Shown piece after piece: positions 1-6,166 of a DNA stretch of 64,000 nt. This DNA is from Hyphomonas sp. Its GTDB lineage: Bacteria; Pseudomonadota; Alphaproteobacteria; Caulobacterales; Hyphomonadaceae. Made by a program: the position numbers and the translations under genes. Position 1 is the first letter of the stretch. Each line of letters opens with the position of its first letter. The stretch spans positions 1 through 64,000 of the forward strand of contig NZ_PNMA01000008.1 in the NCBI RefSeq assembly GCF_013823385.1, written 5' to 3'. Below the pieces are notes generated by a model. That model had not been told where the DNA came from. It saw only the letters and a program-made list of their open reading frames with translations, and did not search any database.

Positions 1-258
1 CCAAATGGGGCCATGTCCACATCGTCCATGTCGGCGACCATTGGCGCGCCTACAAGAAACCCAAGGCCATCAAACCGAGCTGGGATGATCCTGTCTGGGA
101 AAGCCACACTGCGCCAAACCTCGCTGGCGTTTTTCTAGAAGAGTCCAAAACTCCTCCAACGGACGAAATCTCTCCATCCGGCACTGTTCTCCTCCCCCGC
201 CTGCGGGGGAGGTGCCCCGCAGGGGCGGAGGGGGGAGCCCCACATCCCGACACCTCCT
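1..258 (+). CDS. C-terminal part of an uncharacterised protein (5' end outside window)
   Basis: An open frame enters from the left edge (codons starting at position 3) and ends at TAG 256-258. The first 40 residues look protein-like and contain WGHVHIVHVGD and WDDPVW. Both match, in the same order, a segment of the small protein encoded at 20536-20934 (minus strand), so the two appear to be paralogues. From about base 180 the frame runs into a GC-rich intergenic repeat, so the last 25 residues are repeat-encoded and end in DTS, as in the paralogue. I do not recognise the family. The native C-terminus may have been replaced when the repeat inserted. Confidence 0.5.
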
Positions 259-315
259 AGCCTCCAGCAGCCCCACCCCATCCCTCCCCGCAAGCGGGGA
301 GGGATGGGGTGGGGC
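188..315. repeat. Intergenic palindromic repeat, copy A, with a perfect 22-bp hairpin
   Basis: The element holds successive hairpins. The first is CCTCCCCCGC / GCGGGGGAGG (191-212), then GCCCC-GCA-GGGGC (214-226), then a perfect 22-nt inverted repeat, 270-291 with 294-315, around the dinucleotide AA. The stretch GACACCTCCTAGCC (249-262) recurs at the end of the related repeat near 20536. It lies between two convergent genes and may terminate both. Similar CCCTCCCC-rich palindromes are common between genes in alphaproteobacteria. It has no coding capacity of its own. Confidence 0.75.
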
Positions 316-391
316 CGCTCTCGGTAAAAAACACGCCCACCCGGCCGCGCCCCCCCGCGCGTTCCGGCCAAACCCGCTGGCAAAAACCCGG

Positions 392-1369
392 TTACCCCGC
401 CCGGCGCCGTCTCTGGCGCAGGCCGCGGGCCACCGGCGCGTCTTCCTCCAGCGTGAAGCGCTCCACCAGCCGGGCGATGAAGGCCGACAGCTGGTCGCGC
501 ACTTCATACGGCGCTTCCATCGGCAGGAAATGGGATGTGCCGCGCACCGCCCGCATCATCAGCGACGGGTTCTGCTGGATGATCTGGGCACGCACCTTGT
601 CGGAGATCACCGAATCCCGGGTCGGGCGCATGATAACGATGGGGATCTTCTTCTTGCGGACCTTTTTCAGCGCGGCCCAGGGCGCATGGCGCTGGGCGCC
701 AAAGGTCTTGGCTTCCCATTTCGGCGTGCAGGTCAGCGCCCAGCGCTGGGTTTCAGCGTCCTGCGCGCCGCTGTCCACCCCGTCGATCCCGTCGAGCAGA
801 TAGTCGGCCAGGAAAGGCTCGCGCCAGGACTGGAAAGCCCCGCGCCCGGTATAAGAGGTCAGCGCCTCGCGGAACGATCCGAACTCGCCCCGGCGCTTCT
901 TCGCCCGCGACGCCATCTTGTTGCGCGCAAACAGCCAGTTGAAAGGCGGGAACACATGGTTCCAGAAATAGGTCTTCCGTGAAAGGATCACCGGATCGGC
1001 CAGCACCAGCCCCTTCACCAGGTCGGGCCGCTTGCCCGCCACCAGCAGGGCCACGCATCCGCCCATCGAATGCCCACCGAGAACAACCCCCTGCGGCGCT
1101 TCCTTCTCAAGAAACTCGATCACATCATCGCGGTAGCGGTTCCAGCTGGAAAGCCCGCCCTTGGTCGGGATCGTGGTGCGGCCATGCCCGCGCATGTCCA
1201 GCGCGCCGATCCGCGCCCGCAGGCCCAGCGGCGCCAGCAGGGACTGGTAGGTCATGGCATTGAAGCCGGTCGCATGGATCCAGATGGCGGCAAACGGCTT
1301 GATCGGATCGCCGAACTCGATCCCGGTCATCTCGCCGCCGGATTTCATCTCTTCGCGGAACCGGCGCAT
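392..1369 (-). CDS. Alpha/beta-fold hydrolase
   Basis: A 325-residue alpha/beta hydrolase. The nucleophile elbow GHSMGG places the catalytic serine at about residue 101. The oxyanion region is near IHATGFNA (31-38), and the strand-turn DMRGHGRT (58-65) is typical of the family. A candidate acid lies in RPTRDS and the catalytic histidine in GTSHFLPME near the C-terminus. There is no signal peptide, so it is probably cytoplasmic. The substrate cannot be read from sequence; esterase or lactonase activity is the usual range. ATG at 1369 gives the full domain, although the internal ATG codons at residues 8 and 14 are also possible. It is transcribed toward the palindromic repeat at 188-315. Confidence 0.85.
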   Translation of the reverse strand: MRRFREEMKSGGEMTGIEFGDPIKPFAAIWIHATGFNAMTYQSLLAPLGLRARIGALDMRGHGRTTIPTKGGLSSWNRYRDDVIEFLEKEAPQGVVLGGHSMGGCVALLVAGKRPDLVKGLVLADPVILSRKTYFWNHVFPPFNWLFARNKMASRAKKRRGEFGSFREALTSYTGRGAFQSWREPFLADYLLDGIDGVDSGAQDAETQRWALTCTPKWEAKTFGAQRHAPWAALKKVRKKKIPIVIMRPTRDSVISDKVRAQIIQQNPSLMMRAVRGTSHFLPMEAPYEVRDQLSAFIARLVERFTLEEDAPVARGLRQRRRRAG

Positions 1370-1674
1370 CAGCAGCGATCCCCGCCGCGCGCCGCCGCCG
1401 CTTCACAACATCCCAGCACCCGCGCCTCCCGGTTTTCTTCTCTCTTCACCGATGGACCGTGCCCTGCGGCCACTCCTCTGCTGACTTTCCGCATATCGGC
1501 GGAGGACGCAACCAACTGGCCGGGTTTCTTCACGTTACTCTACTCCCCGTGACTCGCCAGCAGAAACACGCCGGCTTTGGAAACTCTACAAGAGCGTTTC
1601 GCGGAAATGAAGGGACGGGAAGCCGCGCCGCCCCTACAGGAAGCATCTTACGCCGATTTCATGATCCCCCTATT
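1370..1674. other. Intergenic region upstream of the BlaI-like gene
   Basis: About 300 bases separate the divergent hydrolase and BlaI-like genes. I see no convincing gene or RNA in it. The short frames on either strand have no ribosome binding site and poor codon use. It should hold the promoter of the hydrolase and that of the blaI-like operon. Confidence 0.4.
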
Positions 1675-1690
1675 GACCACGCTTGTAGTC
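1675..1690. promoter_or_regulatory. Putative BlaI-family operator 1
   Basis: GACCACG-CT-TGTAGTC is an imperfect dyad; the ideal form is GACTACA-N2-TGTAGTC. TACA/TGTA dyads are the kind of site bound by BlaI/MecI-type winged-helix repressors. It lies 40 bases upstream of the blaI-like start, so autorepression is the likely role (inference). Confidence 0.6.
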
Positions 1691-1699
1691 AGAAGTATT

Positions 1700-1715
1700 G
1701 ACCACGTGTGTAGTC
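1700..1715. promoter_or_regulatory. Putative BlaI-family operator 2
   Basis: GACCACG-TG-TGTAGTC is identical to operator 1 except at the two central bases. The shared sequence extends upstream (TATTGACCACG), making a direct repeat with a 25-base period. The site ends 15 bases before the start codon, so a bound repressor would cover the promoter or the ribosome binding region. Confidence 0.6.
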
Positions 1716-1730
1716 GATAGGGTTCCCGCC

Positions 1731-2096
1731 ATGATGCAGATCTCCGCCGCCGAACTTGAAGTCATGGGGGTCCTCTGGGAAACCCCTGGCCTCGCCGCGT
1801 CCGATGTCCATGAGAAACTGGGCGACGGGAGAGACTGGAATGTCCGCACGGTCAAGACCTTCCTCGCCCGCCTGGTCGAGAAAGGCGCCCTCACCACCAG
1901 CGAGGATGGCCGCCGCTATCTCTATTTCCCCGCCATCGACGAGGCCGAATACAAGGCCAAGGCCGCCGGCCAGTTCGTGGACCGGGTCTTCTCCGGCCGC
2001 GCCGCGCCGCTGGTGGCCCACCTCGCCGACACGCGCGGCCTCACCAATGACGATATCGCCGAACTCGAAAAGCTTCTGGGGGAGCTGAAGAAATGA
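1731..2096 (+). CDS. BlaI/MecI/CopY-family transcriptional repressor
   Basis: A 121-residue winged-helix protein with the family pattern ISAAELEVMGVLWE, then DVHEKLG, then WNVRTVKTFLARLVEKGALT, followed by YFPAIDEAEY and a leucine-rich dimerisation tail. Family members are dimers that repress their own operon until cleaved by the partner membrane protease. I start at ATG 1731; frames opening upstream would read through the operators. The gene overlaps the protease gene by four bases (ATGA), implying translational coupling. Two near-identical dyads lie just upstream. The target may be envelope stress rather than beta-lactams, because no beta-lactamase gene is nearby. Confidence 0.88.
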   Translation: MMQISAAELEVMGVLWETPGLAASDVHEKLGDGRDWNVRTVKTFLARLVEKGALTTSEDGRRYLYFPAIDEAEYKAKAAGQFVDRVFSGRAAPLVAHLADTRGLTNDDIAELEKLLGELKK

Positions 2097-4210
2097 TTGT
2101 CCAGCTTCCGGATACCTATCTGGCCCACGCCCTCGAGACGGTGATCGCCGTCACGCTGCTGCTCATCCTGGTGCTTGCTGTCCGCAAGCCGGTGGCCCGG
2201 CATTTCGGCGCCGGCACCGCCTACGCCCTCTGGCTGCTGCCGGTGGCCCGGCTGGTGCTGCCGCCCCTGCCCCATGATGTGCAGACGTCCCTCTTCAGCT
2301 GGTTCCGGCTTCCCCCGGTCAGCGATGTGAGCCCTGTCTCCGCCATCACCGGCGCGGCCCGCGAAACGGCCACCTCCTCCCCGGCGCTGGCCAGCACTGG
2401 ACCCGCGATCCCGGCCGACATCCTGCCCGCTGCCCAGCCGGTTATCGCGGAAGCGCCTGCCCCTCTGCAGCGCCTCATCGAAACGCCAGACCTTCTGTTC
2501 TATGCCGGCATGACCGTCCTTGCCGTCTGGCTCGCCGGCGCGCTCTACCTGCTCGCCCGGAGCCTCTACACCCACAGTCAGTTCATGACTGTGGTGGAAC
2601 GTGAAGGCCAGCCGGTGACCGGCGCGCTCGAAGCGCTCTCGATCGAGATCGCCCGCGAGGCCGGCCTGAAGCGGATGCCCCGCATTGTCACCAGCCTGAT
2701 CTCCAGCGGCCCCTTCGTTACCGGCCTCTTCCGCCCGGCTGTGGTGCTGCCTGCTTGGTTTGCCGAGGACTATTCCCGTACCGAAGCCCGCGCCGCCATT
2801 GCGCATGAACTGACCCATGTGAAGCGCGGCGACCTGTGGGCGCTGCAGGCGTCCGAAATCTTCCTCGCGCTGATGTGGTTCAATCCGCTGGCCTATATCG
2901 CCCGCCAGGCTTTCCGCACCGATCAGGAAGCGGCCTGCGACGCCGATGTGCTGCGCCGCGGCCATGCGAGCCCCCATGCCTATGGCTCGACGCTGGTGAA
3001 AGCCGTGCGGATGCAGATGCCCGCCCGCATTGCGCTGACCACCAGCCTGCCCCTCACCCACGCCCTCAAGGAAAGGCTGAAGCTGATGTCCTACCCGGCC
3101 CCTGACTCCCGCCGCCGCTGGATCGGTTTTGGCGCCGCCGTGCTCCTGGGCACCACCGCCCTGGTTGGCACCGCCTCCGTGGCTGCCGCTGGTGAAAACC
3201 ACCGCAAGGACCTCAAGATCCAGAACGGCACGCTCTGGCTCAATGGCGAGAAGATCGACAACCGCCAGATCGTGCTGCTGACCGATCCGGTGCAGGACAT
3301 CATGCCCAATCCGCCGGTGCCGCCGGAAGTTGAGCAGCTCTCAGCCCGCATCGCCGCCGATGTGGCGGAGCTGACCGGCCCGGAAATGCTCGGCGATGCG
3401 ATCAACATGAGCAAGGATCCCGACTTCATGGAGATCACCCGCCTCAGCACAGAGCTGGCAATGATGGGCGCCAGCCTCGGCACGCAAGCGGCCCTCGAGA
3501 GCATGTCGATGAACTTCGCCGGCATGTCGGAAGACGAAATCGAAGCCTGGTCGGAAGCCTTTGAAGCCCGCATGGAAGCCAAAGCTGCCGAAATCGAAGC
3601 GCGCGCCGCCGAGATGGAAGCGAAGATGGAGCAGCGCTCCGCCGTTCTGGAAGCGCGGATGGACCGGGCCTCCGAAGCGCGCGCCGCCGAACTCGAGCGC
3701 CGCATAGAGGCCAACGCCGCCCGGATCGAAGCGGATGCTGCGCGCATCGAAGCTGAAGTCGAGCGCCATTATGGCAAGGATTTCGAGGCCCGGATCGAAG
3801 CGCGCGCAGCGGTGATCCCGGAACTGGTCGAGGAGTGCGTCAAGCTCAACCTGGCCGAAGGCGAAACCCGGATCGTCGAGCGCAAGACCGATGACGGCCT
3901 GAGCGTGAAGATCGCCTGCGCCGCCGGGGGCAAGGACGTGCTGCGCACTGAAAAGACGGTAGGCTTCATCAACTCGAATGCCGGCCTCAGCGAAGCGGAA
4001 AAGGCCAAGTTCCGCAAGCAATCCTCGGCCAGCGACAAGCACACCTTCACTTACTCCACCAAGACCAGCACCGGTAAGACAAAGGCTGCGCCTATCCCTC
4101 CGGCGCCGCCTGAAGTCCCAGCAGATCTGCTCGGAGAGGAGAAGCATACGAGCCTCTTCCCCTTCCCCCCGGCCCTGCGCCTGAATGAGGACAGCTGCGG
4201 CGCGGCCTGA
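2093..4210 (+). CDS. BlaR1/MecR1-like M56 membrane metalloprotease with a C-terminal coiled coil
   Basis: A 705-residue protein. Several N-terminal membrane segments (for example about residues 12-30 and 145-160) surround a zinc-protease core with HELTH at residues 238-242 and a later acidic ligand region near QEAACDAD. A further membrane segment lies at about 345-365. BlaR1 proteins normally carry an extracellular penicillin-binding domain with an STYK motif after this point. Here there is none. Instead, residues of about 480-595 are repeats of Glu/Ala/Arg such as AAEIEARAAEMEAKM, predicted to form a long coiled coil. The family role is to cleave the BlaI-type repressor when a signal is sensed; the signal here is unknown. 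Confidence 0.85.
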   Translation: MIVQLPDTYLAHALETVIAVTLLLILVLAVRKPVARHFGAGTAYALWLLPVARLVLPPLPHDVQTSLFSWFRLPPVSDVSPVSAITGAARETATSSPALASTGPAIPADILPAAQPVIAEAPAPLQRLIETPDLLFYAGMTVLAVWLAGALYLLARSLYTHSQFMTVVEREGQPVTGALEALSIEIAREAGLKRMPRIVTSLISSGPFVTGLFRPAVVLPAWFAEDYSRTEARAAIAHELTHVKRGDLWALQASEIFLALMWFNPLAYIARQAFRTDQEAACDADVLRRGHASPHAYGSTLVKAVRMQMPARIALTTSLPLTHALKERLKLMSYPAPDSRRRWIGFGAAVLLGTTALVGTASVAAAGENHRKDLKIQNGTLWLNGEKIDNRQIVLLTDPVQDIMPNPPVPPEVEQLSARIAADVAELTGPEMLGDAINMSKDPDFMEITRLSTELAMMGASLGTQAALESMSMNFAGMSEDEIEAWSEAFEARMEAKAAEIEARAAEMEAKMEQRSAVLEARMDRASEARAAELERRIEANAARIEADAARIEAEVERHYGKDFEARIEARAAVIPELVEECVKLNLAEGETRIVERKTDDGLSVKIACAAGGKDVLRTEKTVGFINSNAGLSEAEKAKFRKQSSASDKHTFTYSTKTSTGKTKAAPIPPAPPEVPADLLGEEKHTSLFPFPPALRLNEDSCGAA

Positions 4211-4284
4211 ACCAGCGCTTCCCGCGCCCGGCAGTTGCGGCTAGGGTCGAGCAAAAGCTCACCCCCCTCCGGAGGCCCACCTGC

Positions 4285-4731
4285 ATGATGATCCGCTTTG
4301 CCCTGGCTGCCATGGCGCTTGCCTCGCTCGGCGCCTGCGCCACTCAGCCTGAGCCCTGCACCACCGAATGGGTGCAGTACCGCACCGACCGCATCCTCGG
4401 CAAATTCGCCATGGAGAATCGCGGCCTCGTCAACGACCTGCGCCGCCTGACCCGGGAAGACGGCCGGGTTGATCCGGTGCAAAGCGTGATCCTCGCCGCC
4501 AAGACCGAAGACATTCAGCGCTTTGCCCGCAGCTTTGAAACCGTCGTCGTGCCGGAACTGAACTCGGCCATCGCCCAGTGCGGGCGGCATGAGAATTTCG
4601 TGCCGGCCTTCACTCAGTTCCTCCGCAATGAAGGCGTGCCGGAAGCCTCCCTGCAATGGATCGGCCCGATCCTGGCGATCGTCCAGGCGATGCAGGCGGA
4701 CGGGCAGCTCCAATCCTCCCCGCGCCCCTGA
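4285..4731 (+). CDS. Small lipoprotein of unknown function
   Basis: A 148-residue protein with a lipoprotein signal peptide. MMIRFALAAMALASLGAC gives a lipobox LGAC with the lipidated cysteine at residue 18. The mature part is soluble, mostly helical and contains three further cysteines. GGAGG at 4271-4275 is well placed for ATG 4285. It follows the BlaR1-like gene by 74 bases and precedes kdsB by 16, so it may be read with either. I do not recognise a family. Confidence 0.7.
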   Translation: MMIRFALAAMALASLGACATQPEPCTTEWVQYRTDRILGKFAMENRGLVNDLRRLTREDGRVDPVQSVILAAKTEDIQRFARSFETVVVPELNSAIAQCGRHENFVPAFTQFLRNEGVPEASLQWIGPILAIVQAMQADGQLQSSPRP

Positions 4732-4747
4732 TCTGCGGAGGACAGAC

Positions 4748-5560
4748 ATGCAAACCCTGATCGTTGTTCCCGCCCGCTATGGCTCTACCCGGCTGCCCGG
4801 CAAACCGCTGGCCAAGATCGCCGGCAAGACGATGGTGAGCCGTGTGGCAGACCTTGCCCGCCGCGCCGCCGCCCAACTCGGCAAGGGCACCGAATGTGTC
4901 GTCGCCACCGATGACACACGCATCCTTGAATACTGCCGCGACAATAACATCAGTGTCGTGATGACCGACCCGGCCCTGCCTTCAGGGTCTGACCGGGCCC
5001 TCGCCGCGGTCGATGGGCTCGGCATGAGCCCGGATTTCGTAGTGAACCTGCAGGGCGACGCGCCCTTCACGCCGGTCTCCCATGTGGTGGCCGTGGTCAA
5101 GGCACTGGAGAAGTCCGGCGCCGATGCGGCCACGCCCTATATCCAGCTGAGCTGGGCCGCGCTCGACCAGCTGCGCGCCCACAAGGCGGAGACCCCCTTC
5201 TCCGGCACGACGCTGGTGCGCAATCCCAAGGGCCAGGCGATCTGGTTTTCCAAGAACATCCTGCCGGCCATCCGCAAGGAACCCGAGCTCCGTAAGCTGA
5301 ACGATCTCTCCCCGGTCTGCCAGCATGTCGGCCTTTATGGCTTCCGCCTCGACACGCTGCGCCGCTACTGCGCCATCGCCGAAAGCTATTATGAGCGCCT
5401 TGAGGGGCTCGAACAGCTGCGCCTGATCGAGAACGGGTTCACCGTTCAGGCCGTCGAGGTAAAGCCCGGCCGGATCGCCATTCCCGGCATCGACACGGCC
5501 GAGGACATTGCCCTAGCCGAACGGCTCGTTGCCGAACTCGGCGAGCCGGACATCGCCTGA
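4748..5560 (+). CDS. kdsB: 3-deoxy-manno-octulosonate cytidylyltransferase (CMP-Kdo synthetase)
   Basis: The enzyme activates Kdo with CTP to make CMP-Kdo for the lipopolysaccharide inner core, in the cytoplasm. The N-terminus VVPARYGSTRLPGKPLAKI is the family nucleotide-binding motif. SGSDRA, NLQGDAPF and GIDTAEDI mark the later conserved blocks, with the metal-binding aspartates retained. The usual motif is NVQGDEP, so the Glu-to-Ala change here is slightly unusual. At 270 residues it is a little longer than the typical 245-255. I start at ATG 4748, preceded by GGAGG, rather than at any upstream start that would overlap the lipoprotein gene. The phosphatase-like gene follows after three bases, suggesting an operon. 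Confidence 0.88.
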   Translation: MQTLIVVPARYGSTRLPGKPLAKIAGKTMVSRVADLARRAAAQLGKGTECVVATDDTRILEYCRDNNISVVMTDPALPSGSDRALAAVDGLGMSPDFVVNLQGDAPFTPVSHVVAVVKALEKSGADAATPYIQLSWAALDQLRAHKAETPFSGTTLVRNPKGQAIWFSKNILPAIRKEPELRKLNDLSPVCQHVGLYGFRLDTLRRYCAIAESYYERLEGLEQLRLIENGFTVQAVEVKPGRIAIPGIDTAEDIALAERLVAELGEPDIA

Positions 5561-5563
5561 CCC

Positions 5564-6163
5564 ATGGCCCGCCTGTTCGTCGTCCGCCATGGCAATACCT
5601 TCGACAAGGGTGATACCGTCACCCGCGTGGGCGCTCGCACGGATCTGCCACTGTCGGTCTCTGGCCGCGAGCAGGCCCGCCTTCTGGCGGACCACTTTGC
5701 CGGGACGGCGTTCATCGCCGCTCTCTGCTCCACGCTTGTCCGCACCCGGCAGACGGCCCGGGCGATCCTCCGCCAGCGGAGCGACAGCCCTGCCCTGCTG
5801 ATTGCGCCTTTCCTCACCGAGATTGACTACGGCCCGGACGAAAACCAGCCGGAGGACGCGGTTGCCGCGCGTCTTGGACCGGCACTGGAGGCCTGGGACC
5901 GGGACGGCACGCCGCCGCCTGGCTGGCAGGTTGACCCCGGCGCGATCCGTGACGGCTGGCGCGCCCTGCTGGCGCGGGCGGCAGGGTTGCCGGAAGACGC
6001 CAACGCGCTGGTCGTCACCTCCAACGGCATCGCGCGCTTCCTGCCCGATGTGGTGGACGAAATGCCCGGCGGCCTTGACCGGAAACTGAAGACCGGCGCC
6101 TGGGGGGAGCTGATCGTGACGCCGGCGCGCAGCCAGCTGCTCACCTGGAACCAGCGGCCCTAG
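5564..6163 (+). CDS. Histidine phosphatase superfamily protein, second catalytic His apparently missing
   Basis: A 199-residue protein with the phosphoglycerate-mutase-like start LFVVRHGNTFDKGD, carrying the phospho-accepting RHG. LVRTRQTARAI fits the conserved arginine block. Family members have a second catalytic histidine in a C-terminal VVSHGG-type motif. Here the aligned segment is VVTSNGIARF, with serine at that place. It may be a divergent enzyme or a phosphohistidine-binding protein without full activity. It begins three bases after kdsB and ends four bases before the convergent kinase gene. Confidence 0.78.
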   Translation: MARLFVVRHGNTFDKGDTVTRVGARTDLPLSVSGREQARLLADHFAGTAFIAALCSTLVRTRQTARAILRQRSDSPALLIAPFLTEIDYGPDENQPEDAVAARLGPALEAWDRDGTPPPGWQVDPGAIRDGWRALLARAAGLPEDANALVVTSNGIARFLPDVVDEMPGGLDRKLKTGAWGELIVTPARSQLLTWNQRP

Positions 6164-6166
6164 GCT

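Noticed and set aside
212-982. Plus-strand frame running out of the left-end repeat
   Set aside because: It begins inside a palindromic repeat and then lies opposite the alpha/beta hydrolase gene.
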